The notes under the pieces were generated by a model. That model worked only from the letters and a program-made list of their open reading frames with translations. It did not search any database and was not told where the DNA came from. Source: Porticoccaceae bacterium (GTDB taxonomy: Bacteria; Pseudomonadota; Gammaproteobacteria; Pseudomonadales; Porticoccaceae). Taken from it: a stretch of 64,000 nucleotides of DNA. The stretch's first letter is position 1, and the number at the start of each line of letters is the position of its first letter. Both the position numbers and the translations under genes were made by a program. The DNA lies in assembly GCA_018654575.1 (NCBI GenBank), contig JABILI010000097.1, positions 1-64,000 of the forward strand, given 5' to 3'. Positions 1-9,465 of this stretch are shown piece by piece.

Positions 1-492
1 ATGCATCTGCATACCGGACGATAAAGGTTTGAACTGTGCAACCTCTGAGTTCATCTGAACCTCAACCTTAGATTGATTGAGGTGCTCAAGGAGTACTGAG
101 CCCAGCCATCGATTTTCAACCACATAACCGAGGGCCTCAACATCGGCATCATCGGCAGACATGCGTGTTAAACCCCCGTGGCCACGATCGCTAACATGAA
201 TCTGGGTTATGTCAGAAAGATGTAATTGAAGCCTATCCCATAGGCCAACTGATTGATAAATTTTACGGCTAGCCCAAGAAAGCGCCGTAGAACGCGCATC
301 AAAGCTGGGACTGTAGATAGGTTGTGTTGCTGACTGTACGGCCATTGATTGAGATTCAATGAGTAAAATTTTCAATCCTTGCTGCTCAGCTAATAACAAT
401 GCCAAGCTAATCCCAACCATCCCTCCACCGACAATGGCCACATCGAAGTGGGTATTTGGCAGCTCCAATTTTTCGGTATTTTTCTGCGCCAT
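1..492 (-). CDS. ubiH: UbiH-like FAD-dependent 2-octaprenyl-phenol hydroxylase, N-terminal part (C-terminus runs off window)
   Basis: Reverse-strand ORF starting at 492, MAQKNTEKLELPNTHFDVAIVGGGMVGISLALLLAE (GxGxxG Rossmann motif) ...SFDARSTALSWAS, typical of UbiH/UbiF hydroxylases; adjacent to pepP and ygfB as in other gammaproteobacteria. Confidence 0.85.
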   Translation of the reverse strand, partial: MAQKNTEKLELPNTHFDVAIVGGGMVGISLALLLAEQQGLKILLIESQSMAVQSATQPIYSPSFDARSTALSWASRKIYQSVGLWDRLQLHLSDITQIHVSDRGHGGLTRMSADDADVEALGYVVENRWLGSVLLEHLNQSKVEVQMNSEVAQFKPLSSGMQMH

Positions 493-502
493 CAGCTACT
501 CA

Positions 503-1813
503 TTACGTTGCCATTAAGGCTTCAATCTGACCTCGGGCTTTTGGCACGCCAGAGGTAATGACCTCGTTGCCGTCCTTAGTCACAACCACATCATCCTCAA
601 TACGCACAGCGATGCCGCGCCACTTTTCGTCCACATTAGTGTTGTCCGGAGCGATATAAATGCCCGGCTCTATAGTAACTACCATGCCTGGTTCATGAAC
701 GCGCCACTTATTGTCAATCTTATAATCCCCAACATCATGAACGTCCATACCCAACCAATGGCCCGCTCCATGCATATAGAATTCGCGATGGGCTTCTTCA
801 GCAATCAATTCATCCACATCACCTTCTAGAATTTCAAGATCTACAAGACCTTGAGTAATAGTCCGAATGGTTGCTTCATTAGCTTTGTTGTACTCAATAC
901 CAGGGCCAATAACTTTAATTGCATCTGCCTGTGCTTGTAAAACGATGTCATAAATTGCCGCTTGTGCTTCGCTAAACTTGCCATTAACGGGGAAAGTACG
1001 AGTAATGTCTGCCGCATAATCTTGATATTCACAACCTGCATCGATCAGCACTAAATCCCCATCTTCTAACTTGTCTCTGTTTTCAATGTAGTGCAGTACG
1101 CAGCCATTTTCCCCACCACCAACAATACTGCTGTAGGCAGGTGCCCTAGCACCAGAGGCCATAAATTCATGCTCTATCTCCGCCTGCAATTGATACTCAA
1201 ATAACCCAGGACGGCTTATTTTCATTGCACGACAATGTGCGCGAGCAGAGATCTCTCCCGCCTTGCGCATAACTTTAATTTCTGGAGCGGTCTTTATTAA
1301 CCTCATCTCGTTAATAAAATGGTCTAGGTCAACAAATTCACTGGGTGGCAATGCCCCGCTGCCCCTTTGGCTACGAACATCATTGATCCAGGCCATGAGA
1401 TGCGCATCAAAATCTGGATCCTTGCCAATTGCGTAATAAACTCGGTCCTTCCCCTCTAACAGGCCTGGCAATATGTCATCAATATCACTAATGGGGAAAG
1501 CGTCATCAGCGCCAAAATTTGCAACTGCACCACCCGGACCCTCTCGATAACCATCCCAAGTTTCTCGCAATGGGTCTTTGTCGCGGCAAAAAATAATCAC
1601 CTCGCCCTGCGCACGCCCGGGAATTAATGCCATGACAGACTCTGGTTCAGGAAATCCAGAAAGATAGGACAAAATTACATTTTGTTTATAAGGGTAGTGG
1701 GTATCTCTCGAGCGTACTTTTTCAGGCGCAGACGCTATGATCGCAATGCTATTGCCGTGCATAAGCGACATTAATTCTTTTCTTCGGGCTGCGTATTCTT
1801 TATTAGCGATCAT
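503..1813 (-). CDS. pepP: Xaa-Pro aminopeptidase (M24B)
   Basis: Full-length 436-aa ORF; LIDAGCEYQDYAADITRTFPVNGKFS and HGAGHWLGMDVHDVG motifs. Confidence 0.95.
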   Translation of the reverse strand: MIANKEYAARRKELMSLMHGNSIAIIASAPEKVRSRDTHYPYKQNVILSYLSGFPEPESVMALIPGRAQGEVIIFCRDKDPLRETWDGYREGPGGAVANFGADDAFPISDIDDILPGLLEGKDRVYYAIGKDPDFDAHLMAWINDVRSQRGSGALPPSEFVDLDHFINEMRLIKTAPEIKVMRKAGEISARAHCRAMKISRPGLFEYQLQAEIEHEFMASGARAPAYSSIVGGGENGCVLHYIENRDKLEDGDLVLIDAGCEYQDYAADITRTFPVNGKFSEAQAAIYDIVLQAQADAIKVIGPGIEYNKANEATIRTITQGLVDLEILEGDVDELIAEEAHREFYMHGAGHWLGMDVHDVGDYKIDNKWRVHEPGMVVTIEPGIYIAPDNTNVDEKWRGIAVRIEDDVVVTKDGNEVITSGVPKARGQIEALMAT

Positions 1814-1851
1814 AATATGGGCTCCATGCGGTGCTTTTATATTTTACGATT

Positions 1852-2397
1852 TTAATGGATAGTTGGTTCAAGATCTGTATTTAGTTCAGGATGTAAATCC
1901 GTGAAAATAACCTGCACAGCAATTCGGATATATTCAACTAATTCAGTGTAATCTCGCTCTCCCTCATCTTCCGACTCAAAATCTAGCGAAACCTGCCCAA
2001 TGGCAGCAAGGTCATCTAAGGCTTCTTTACCTTCGCCTGAAATTTCAAAATTACTCTCCATGCCTTCAGCAAGTCCAGAGATATAGTTACTAGCCCACTC
2101 CCCAACAGCACTCAAACGCTCTCCTAAGGGTAATTCATCCTCTGGCAATAAGGGCTGAAAGAGAAAGGATACATCCTCTAGATTACTTAACGATGATTCG
2201 AAAAAGTCACGCAAAGATGGATGGGCTGCTTCACTTTGTTCTTCGGAAAGAGTAAGCCAATCGGATGACACGTCAATTAAATCTTCAATACCCACAGCCC
2301 CACAGGTCAAGCGGCCGCAGAGAAAGCCGTGGAAGGCAGAAGGACTCGCCGTAATTTTAACGGCATAAAACAAGTCTTCAAGTTCTCCAAATGTCAC
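1852..2397 (-). CDS. ygfB: UPF0149 family protein (YgfB-like)
   Basis: 181-aa ORF with SAFHGFLCGRLTCG near N-terminus; synteny with pepP/zapA. Confidence 0.85.
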   Translation of the reverse strand: MTFGELEDLFYAVKITASPSAFHGFLCGRLTCGAVGIEDLIDVSSDWLTLSEEQSEAAHPSLRDFFESSLSNLEDVSFLFQPLLPEDELPLGERLSAVGEWASNYISGLAEGMESNFEISGEGKEALDDLAAIGQVSLDFESEDEGERDYTELVEYIRIAVQVIFTDLHPELNTDLEPTIH

Positions 2398-2558
2398 ATC
2401 AATCCCCCCCTAGGTTAGCTTTGCATCCTAACATTCTTAGCATAAGGGCGCATCTGTGTTTAGCGTAATCTTATCATCTTGTAATTGACCATCCCCGCTA
2501 CAATGCCTATAGTTATACGGTTTTACTCTTCCTTCTTTATAGCGGTAAGTTTTTAGCC

Positions 2559-2762
2559 ATGACCGATAATGATAATTTTGAACAAAATCTGGACCGCTTA
2601 ATCGAGCTCTGCCAGCAACTCAAGCGAGACAATCAGGCATTACGCAATCGTGAAGTTGATTTACTGGGGGAGCGCAGCCAACTTATGAAGAAAAATGAGA
2701 TGGCTAAGCAAAAAGTTGTAACTATGATTAATCGCTTACAAGCCTTAAGTGCAGAGCAATAA
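2559..2762 (+). CDS. TIGR02449-like short coiled-coil protein (ZapB-like)
   Basis: 67-aa coiled-coil ORF immediately upstream of zapA, overlapping its start codon. Confidence 0.75.
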   Translation: MTDNDNFEQNLDRLIELCQQLKRDNQALRNREVDLLGERSQLMKKNEMAKQKVVTMINRLQALSAEQ

Positions 2763-3058
2763 TGACAAATATTTCATTAAAAATTCGTATTCTAGATAAA
2801 GAATATCAGGTTAATTGTGCTCCTGAGGAGCGCGAAGCACTGGAATATTCTGCAGAAATGTTAAATGAAAAAATGGAAGAGATTCGAAAAGGCTCTCACA
2901 TTATTGGTCTTGAACGTATCGCTGTCATGGCTGCACTTAATTTAGCCCACGACTTAATTCGAACTGAGAATACTGCTCACAAACACTCAGAGGCTTCCGG
3001 AGTGTTGAGTTCGATGAACTTAAAATTAAACTCTGTCCTCTCTGATTTGACGAATTAA
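2762..3058 (+). CDS. zapA: Cell division protein ZapA
   Basis: 98-aa ORF, KIRILDKEYQVNCAPEEREALEYSAEMLNEKM; located just upstream of 6S RNA. Confidence 0.9.
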   Translation: MTNISLKIRILDKEYQVNCAPEEREALEYSAEMLNEKMEEIRKGSHIIGLERIAVMAALNLAHDLIRTENTAHKHSEASGVLSSMNLKLNSVLSDLTN

Positions 3059-3133
3059 TCGAACAACTTCAAAAAACTTCTTAATATTCGCTATCACTGT
3101 CGCTATTTTAAACGGATGCTCTGTTATAATTCT

Positions 3134-3310
3134 CGTTCCTGAGGTGTTTGCCAGCCAAGAAGTCCCTGAGCCGATAATTATTATCCGGCTTCTTTTTGTC
3201 AGCATTGTTGTGCAATTCCGTGCGTCGGAAAGCCTGATGTGTTGCTAGAGTCGCCAACTTGAACTCTTCGGTTCAAGGCCACGTTGGCAGCGGCACCCTG
3301 GGGTTTCATT
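3134..3310 (+). ncRNA. ssrS: 6S RNA
   Basis: Conserved blocks CCTGAGGTGTTTGCCAG...GTCCCTGAGCCGATAA...CTTGAACTCTTCGGTTCAAGG...GGCAGCGGCACCCTGGGG between zapA and ygfA (same locus as in E. coli); preceded by TATAAT at ~3125. Confidence 0.9.
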
Positions 3311-3325
3311 ATAGGTAAAAAGAAA

Positions 3326-3916
3326 ATGAACAGTGGAGAAATTCGAAGCCAGTTACGCGTTAAACGACGCTCGTTGACAGAGCAAGAGCAGCAACTTGCC
3401 GCCCAGAAAATATCATCCCTAGTCAATAAAGAATCACTCTTCATCCAAGGTAACCGTGTTGGTGTATACCTGGCCAACGACGGTGAAATAGACCCCTCGT
3501 TGATCGTATCTATGGCCAGAACTGCAGGTTGCCACTGTTTTTTACCGGTTATAGACCCTATTCACGCGCATTGCCTTTACTTTGCTCAGTACGATCTTGA
3601 CTCGGAATTAAACGCTAATCGTTACGGTATTTTAGAGCCAGTGGTCGAGCAGGCAATGATGTTATCGGCAAGAGACCTCGATATCTTGTTGATGCCACTA
3701 GTGGCCTTTGATCGAGAAGGTACTCGCATAGGTATGGGCGGTGGGTTTTATGATCGTTCCCTGGCGTTTATGGCTGAAACCGAATATCCAAAACCAGCGC
3801 TGATTGGTTTGGCTCATAGCCTTCAAGAAATGCCCCACCTTGTGCGTCAACAATGGGATATACCGCTACATTTAATAGCCACCGAAAAAGAGGTAATATG
3901 CGTAAAACAAAAATAA
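3326..3916 (+). CDS. ygfA: 5-formyltetrahydrofolate cyclo-ligase
   Basis: ORF with MGGGFYDRSL motif; start placed at internal ATG 3326 because the tracked start (3284) lies inside 6S RNA. Confidence 0.88.
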   Translation: MNSGEIRSQLRVKRRSLTEQEQQLAAQKISSLVNKESLFIQGNRVGVYLANDGEIDPSLIVSMARTAGCHCFLPVIDPIHAHCLYFAQYDLDSELNANRYGILEPVVEQAMMLSARDLDILLMPLVAFDREGTRIGMGGGFYDRSLAFMAETEYPKPALIGLAHSLQEMPHLVRQQWDIPLHLIATEKEVICVKQK

Positions 3917-5307
3917 TTTGTACTATTGGACCAGCGACTGAATCCATAGGGATGCTAGAGAATCTGGCTTCAGCAGGAATGAATATAGCACGCCTAAATA
4001 TGTCTCATGGTGACCATCAGTCACACGCAAAAATCATACAACACATTCAGACACTCAACAAAAAATCAGATCATCCGGTCGCTATTTTGCTTGATACTCA
4101 GGGTCCCGAAATTCGCACCGGAGACATGGTTGACGATTTGCACCTCAATGAAGGTGATACCATTTCTATCGTTGCTCGTGGTGCAGAAAATGTGGAAGAA
4201 TCTTCTATCCACATAAACTATGACGATCTCATTAATGACGTCAATATCGGCGACACCATCACCGTAGATAATGGTCTAATTAACCTTAAAGTTCTGGCAA
4301 AGCAAGATCGAGTGATGCAGGTTAAAGTGATTGACGGCGGTCTTTTAAAAAGTAAACGCCATGTTAATCTGCCGGGGATAAGAGTTAATTTACCCGCCAT
4401 TACTGAAAAAGATCGGCGTGATATTGAATTTGGTATAGAGCAAGGCGTCGATTTTATCGCCCTTTCCTTCGTAAGAGAGGCTTCTGATATCCTCCAATTA
4501 CGAGAGCTACTAGGCAATAAGTCTGAGGAAATTAAGATCATTGCTAAGCTTGAAGATCAAGAAGCCATCACCAATATGGTAGAAATTATAGAGGCTGCAG
4601 ACGGTATTATGGTGGCGCGAGGTGATCTTGGCGTTGAGATTCCTTTAGAGGTGTTACCGCGCGTTCAGCGGCGCATTATTCGCACCTGTGCAGAGATGGG
4701 TAAGCGAGTTATCGTGGCCACCCATATGCTAGAGTCGATGATCGAAAACCCTATCCCAACGCGTGCCGAAGTAACTGATGTAGCTAATGCCGTTTATGAA
4801 GAAGCCGATGCGATTATGCTTTCAGGCGAGACCACGGTCGGAAAGCATCCCATTAAGTGTGTTGAGATTCTCGATAGAATTGCGCGATCTACTGAAAGTA
4901 GTCGGGGTCTGTTGTTTACAGATAATTTGATTGTCGAAAACGATAAGCAACAAATTGCAAAAGCAGCGGTTACTTTAGCTGAATCTATCGCCGCTAAAGC
5001 GATAATTGTCCCCACTCGCCGAGGCCGAATGGCCAACCGTGTGACCAATTGCCACCCCCAGGAATCTATAATTTGTGCATTTACTGACAATAGTCTGACA
5101 ATGCGCCAATTGATGTTAAATCGAAATGTCTTGAGCTATCAGATTGCATTTAGCGAAGATCCTGAAAAAACCCTCGCGGCTGCGGCTGCGATAATGCTTC
5201 AACGAAATGATTTTTCTGCAGATGATCCTGTCGTGGTTATTTCAGATGCATTGGCAGGGTCAGGTTTCGAGGCAATTCAAATACGTAAAATATCTGATCT
5301 GCTTTAA
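3898..5307 (+). CDS. pyk: Pyruvate kinase
   Basis: MRKTKIICTIGPATESIGMLENLASAGMNIARLNMSHG; start at ATG 3898 rather than 3853; overlaps ygfA 3' end by 19 nt. Confidence 0.95.
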   Translation: MRKTKIICTIGPATESIGMLENLASAGMNIARLNMSHGDHQSHAKIIQHIQTLNKKSDHPVAILLDTQGPEIRTGDMVDDLHLNEGDTISIVARGAENVEESSIHINYDDLINDVNIGDTITVDNGLINLKVLAKQDRVMQVKVIDGGLLKSKRHVNLPGIRVNLPAITEKDRRDIEFGIEQGVDFIALSFVREASDILQLRELLGNKSEEIKIIAKLEDQEAITNMVEIIEAADGIMVARGDLGVEIPLEVLPRVQRRIIRTCAEMGKRVIVATHMLESMIENPIPTRAEVTDVANAVYEEADAIMLSGETTVGKHPIKCVEILDRIARSTESSRGLLFTDNLIVENDKQQIAKAAVTLAESIAAKAIIVPTRRGRMANRVTNCHPQESIICAFTDNSLTMRQLMLNRNVLSYQIAFSEDPEKTLAAAAAIMLQRNDFSADDPVVVISDALAGSGFEAIQIRKISDLL

Positions 5308-5332
5308 CGACGAATGAATTCGACGACATCCA

Positions 5333-6847
5333 TTAGCTACCGAGAAAAAGCTGGTAAGCCTCGTTATGAGTTTCGTCTTCATAGCGATAACCTAATTCAT
5401 CCAAAAAGCGCTTGACCTCAAGTCCGTCTTCCTTAGACGCCTGAAACCCAACGAGCACCTTACCAAATGCCGATCCATGGTTGCGGTAATGGAACATTGA
5501 GATATTTAACCCACTACCTAACTCAATGAGAAAATTGGCTAAAGCACTGGGACGCTCGGGAAACTCAAAGCGAAATACCTGTTCTTCGCCTACCTGTGGT
5601 GAGCGGCCACCGACCATATGTCTTATATGAGATTTCGCTATTTCGCTATCGGTGATATCAGAAACTGGATAGCCTTTTTGCGTAAGCTCATTGACCAGTT
5701 TAAATCGGTCACCATCATCAGACACCTTTACACCAACATAAATTTGCGCCTGCTGAGCATCGCTATATCGATAATTAAACTCAGATATCGTGCGTTTGCC
5801 AATCGCTTTGCAAAAGTTTCTAAAACTGCCTGGTTGCTCTTCTAAGGTAACCGCCAAAATCGCCTCACGCTTCTCACCAATTTCTGTGCGTTCAGATATA
5901 TAGCGCAAGCGATCAAAATCAATATTCGCCCCGCACTGGACTGCCACCAAAGTCTGACCTTGAACGCCACTTTGCTCGACATATTTCTTTAGTCCCGCGG
6001 CACCCATCGCACCGGAGGGTTCACAGATGGCACGAGTATCGTTATAGACATCTTTGATCGCTGCGCAAATTTCATCGGTGGTAACCGTAATCACTTCGTC
6101 AACCAAATCCTTGAGAATTCGGAATGTCTCTATACCAACTTCGTCCACCGCAGTACCATCAGCAAAGATACCGACTTCTTTTAACTTTACCGGTCGCCCT
6201 GCTTTCATGGCCGCATCTAAACAGGCCGCATCATCAGATTCTACGGCGATCACCTTTACGCCTGGACGGACATATTTCACATAGGCCGCGATCCCAGCAC
6301 ATAAACCACCACCGCCAACTGCTACAAAAATAACGTCCAAGTCTCCAGGTAACTGACGCAAAATTTCCATGCCGACGGTGCCCTGTCCTGCAATAATGTC
6401 GGGATCATCAAACGGATGAATGTAGGTCAGCCCCTCCTCTGCAACAAGTTGATTAGCATGCTCTGCCGCCGCGTTATAATTGTCACCGAACAAGATAACC
6501 TTTGCCCCCCAACCACGCACTGCATCAACTTTAATTCTAGGTGTTGTTTTTGGCATAACAATAGTCGCATCTACGCCCATCTTCTGTGCAGCTAAGGCTA
6601 ACCCTTGAGCATGATTGCCTGCCGAAGCTGCGATCACTCCACCTGTTCGCTCCACTTTAGATAATTGTCGTAACTTATTGTAAGCACCACGCAGTTTGAA
6701 AGAAAAAACCGGTTGCAAGTCCTCGCGCTTCAGCAGCACCGTATTATTTAACCGCTTAGAAAGTAGCGGTGCAGCATCTACCGGTGTTTCTATCGCCAAA
6801 TCATAGATACGAGCATCGAGAATTTTTTTAACGTACTTCTGCGGCAT
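5333..6847 (-). CDS. ilvA: Threonine ammonia-lyase, biosynthetic
   Basis: 504 aa, KREDLQPVFSFKLRGAYNK PLP motif plus two C-terminal regulatory ACT-like domains. Confidence 0.95.
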   Translation of the reverse strand: MPQKYVKKILDARIYDLAIETPVDAAPLLSKRLNNTVLLKREDLQPVFSFKLRGAYNKLRQLSKVERTGGVIAASAGNHAQGLALAAQKMGVDATIVMPKTTPRIKVDAVRGWGAKVILFGDNYNAAAEHANQLVAEEGLTYIHPFDDPDIIAGQGTVGMEILRQLPGDLDVIFVAVGGGGLCAGIAAYVKYVRPGVKVIAVESDDAACLDAAMKAGRPVKLKEVGIFADGTAVDEVGIETFRILKDLVDEVITVTTDEICAAIKDVYNDTRAICEPSGAMGAAGLKKYVEQSGVQGQTLVAVQCGANIDFDRLRYISERTEIGEKREAILAVTLEEQPGSFRNFCKAIGKRTISEFNYRYSDAQQAQIYVGVKVSDDGDRFKLVNELTQKGYPVSDITDSEIAKSHIRHMVGGRSPQVGEEQVFRFEFPERPSALANFLIELGSGLNISMFHYRNHGSAFGKVLVGFQASKEDGLEVKRFLDELGYRYEDETHNEAYQLFLGS

Positions 6848-7025
6848 GAGTAACCCAAATTATTAATCAAAGACGCAATGGTAAGTTGATATGGCTTTGT
6901 ACGCCAGTGCGTTGTTTTGAAGCAACCTAAGAATAACGATATTTTGGTGATGATTCTGATTTCCAAAATGAATCACCGTATACTTGCGGTTCTGATTTCG
7001 GCAACCAAATTATGTGAGGCATTAA

Positions 7026-7706
7026 GTGAATCAAGATGAACTTAAGCAGGCAGTAGCTCAAGCTGCTGTTGATTATGTCGTTAAAAGAATTGACGCGGAT
7101 AGTATTGTCGGTATCGGCACTGGCTCTACAGCAAACTGTTTTATTGATCTTATAGCCCAGCACAAACATAAATTTCTAGCCACCGTCGCTAGCTCTGAGG
7201 GTTCTGCTGAGCGCCTGCGAAGTCACGGCATTCAAGTGTTTGAGTTAAATGCTGTCTCTGAAGTCACTATTTATGTCGATGGTGCTGACGAAGCTAATAC
7301 GCGGCTAGAGTTAATTAAAGGCGGTGGTGCTGCCCTAACCCGTGAAAAAATTGTAACCGCAGTGGCTAATGAATTTGTCTGTATTGCTGACGAGAGCAAA
7401 TGGGTGAAAAACTTAGGCTCTTTCCCTCTTCCAGTTGAAGTTATCCCAATGGCCCGAAGCCACGTTGGCCGAGAGCTGGTTAAATTAGGTGGAGATCCAG
7501 TGTGGCGTGAAAATATTGTGACTGACAATGGCAACCTAATACTTGACGTACACCATCTTCATCCAATCGGCGCCGCATGTGAGTTAGAGGAGAAAATTAA
7601 TCAGATCACTGGTGTTGTCACCAATGGTTTATTTGCCTTGAAACCTGCTGACGTTTTATTTTTGGCAACTCAACAGGGAATTGTCACCCACTACCCTGCC
7701 CACTAG
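7026..7706 (+). CDS. rpiA: Ribose-5-phosphate isomerase A
   Basis: [42 protein letters not shown] motifs; GTG start. Confidence 0.95.
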   Translation: MNQDELKQAVAQAAVDYVVKRIDADSIVGIGTGSTANCFIDLIAQHKHKFLATVASSEGSAERLRSHGIQVFELNAVSEVTIYVDGADEANTRLELIKGGGAALTREKIVTAVANEFVCIADESKWVKNLGSFPLPVEVIPMARSHVGRELVKLGGDPVWRENIVTDNGNLILDVHHLHPIGAACELEEKINQITGVVTNGLFALKPADVLFLATQQGIVTHYPAH

Positions 7707-7712
7707 ATCACA

Positions 7713-8771
7713 CTAGCCTTGAGACAAGAGCTCTCGCAAATCAATAATTGCGGCATTAGCGCGACTGATATAAGACGCCATCACCAAAGAGTGATTGGCC
7801 AATAGACCAAAGCCTTCGCCGTTTACAATCATTGGTGAGCGAAGTGGTCTTTGAGTCATTTCAAGCTCACGAATGATTTGTTGCAGGCTGACGCTGGCAT
7901 TCTTTTTCGCCAGCACGTCAGCAAAATCAACCTCAACAGCTTTTAAAAAATGGACTAGTGCCCATGAGGTACCCCTCGCCTCATAGAACACATTATCGAT
8001 TTTCCACCAGCTGGTTTTAATCACTAATTCCCGAGGCGACTCTGTAGACTGTCGCGCGCCCAAGCTACCCGACAGATCAGTGTTAATTCGTCGCTGGCCG
8101 ACGCTCGCTGATAAACGTTGAGAGAGACTACCCAAACGCTTCTCAACTGTGCCCAGCCAGTAACGCAGATTATCTGCTCTAGCATAAAACTGTGCATCAA
8201 AAGCCTCCTCATCACTCAAGCGCTCAAGATAAGAGGTCACATAATTTCGACCTTCTCGGTACTCTCTCTCAGGCCAAGGTGCTGCCCAACGTACATGATC
8301 AACATTAAATCGTGGCTCAGCCAGAGAGAGGTCAGTATCTTCTACAGACTGTGATTGAGATCGGCTAAAAGACTCTCTCATCGCTTTACTAAGGTCTCTA
8401 ACTTGGATTATTACGCCATATTCCCAGCTCGGCTGATTATCTAACCAAACCCCTGGAGGCATAATATCGTTGCTCAAATAACCGCCTGGTTTATCTAACA
8501 AAACGTCAACAACATTAATTAAAGCACTAGTTGTGGTTTCACCAATAACAGCCCCAGTATTAGCCTTTACATGAATATTGAATTCGGCAGGCTCTTGACT
8601 CCAGTACCAGCCTAAAAGCAATAATAAGAGAAGGGAAGCTAAGGTGGAATATAGGCCAGCACGTAATTTTTTAGGCGCATTTTTGCCAATATAATCTTCA
8701 GACAACGATTCACCAGCGCCACTAAAAAGTCGTTGCCATGCGGTCATTATTTTTCTGAAAAAGCCCATCAA
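7713..8771 (-). CDS. DUF2333 family membrane-anchored protein
   Basis: 352-aa ORF with N-terminal TM and WSYEYGVIIQVRDLSKAMRE-like region resembling DUF2333. Confidence 0.75.
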   Translation of the reverse strand: MMGFFRKIMTAWQRLFSGAGESLSEDYIGKNAPKKLRAGLYSTLASLLLLLLLGWYWSQEPAEFNIHVKANTGAVIGETTTSALINVVDVLLDKPGGYLSNDIMPPGVWLDNQPSWEYGVIIQVRDLSKAMRESFSRSQSQSVEDTDLSLAEPRFNVDHVRWAAPWPEREYREGRNYVTSYLERLSDEEAFDAQFYARADNLRYWLGTVEKRLGSLSQRLSASVGQRRINTDLSGSLGARQSTESPRELVIKTSWWKIDNVFYEARGTSWALVHFLKAVEVDFADVLAKKNASVSLQQIIRELEMTQRPLRSPMIVNGEGFGLLANHSLVMASYISRANAAIIDLRELLSQG

Positions 8772-9265
8772 TGATGATCCATTATTGTCGGTTTAACCAA
8801 GCTTCTTACCTCTAACTCGGCGCTGTAGTCACCGCACTGATCTGTCTGTAATGTAACCTCTGTTTTATCACCGTCCATCAGCATATTATCCATATTAAAA
8901 AACATGATATGAAAAGCACCCGGCTTAAAAACGACAGTTTCTCCAGCGGCTATTAATACTGATTTCATCTGGCGCATTCGCATTAGTCCGTCCACATGTT
9001 GATGCTGATGAAATTCAATTCGGTTGGTGAGGGGTGACGTAGCTGATAAAATCTGGCAGTCAGACTCTTCCACATTAGATACCGTAAGAAAAGCGGCCGT
9101 CACTTTTTGGCCTGGCGGCATCGTGCGTATGTACGCACCACTAATCTTTAACGAAGTTGGCTGCAGTTGCTCATCTATCACTTGAGCCATCAGTTTTGGG
9201 GCCATTAGCGAGCCTGCTGATGCCATAACCGAACTCAGTATTACCAGGACAAAAAGTCGCTTCAT
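8768..9265 (-). CDS. Copper chaperone PCu(A)C-like periplasmic protein
   Basis: Signal peptide MKRLFVLVILSSVMASAGS; IEFHQHQHVDGLMRMRQM and GAFHIMFFNMD match the H-x10-M-x-M and HIMF signatures; start set at internal M. Confidence 0.85.
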   Translation of the reverse strand: MKRLFVLVILSSVMASAGSLMAPKLMAQVIDEQLQPTSLKISGAYIRTMPPGQKVTAAFLTVSNVEESDCQILSATSPLTNRIEFHQHQHVDGLMRMRQMKSVLIAAGETVVFKPGAFHIMFFNMDNMLMDGDKTEVTLQTDQCGDYSAELEVRSLVKPTIMDHH

Positions 9266-9465
9266 AAATATTCTCCTCAAACCAACTATACAGGATCGAT
9301 AATATTTAGGCCTGTGCATTAAAGTGTTTTGTGAATTGGATCATCAAATAAGGTCATCCCAGCCTGCAAAATATCCATATGCGATAAAATAGGGATACAA
9401 TAAAGCTTAGCAACCGTAACTATCATCTAATAAACTAAAAAACACCTCAAGTCAGGAAGCCAAAG

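Noticed and set aside
841-1041. Short same-strand and antisense ORFs nested in conserved genes (e.g. 841-1041, 4218-4541, 16431-17039, 55752-56348)
   Set aside because: All lie inside well-supported CDSs in alternative frames; translations show no domain signature and are expected by chance.
3199-3477. 92-aa reverse ORF
   Set aside because: Antisense to 6S RNA and ygfA; no recognisable protein features.
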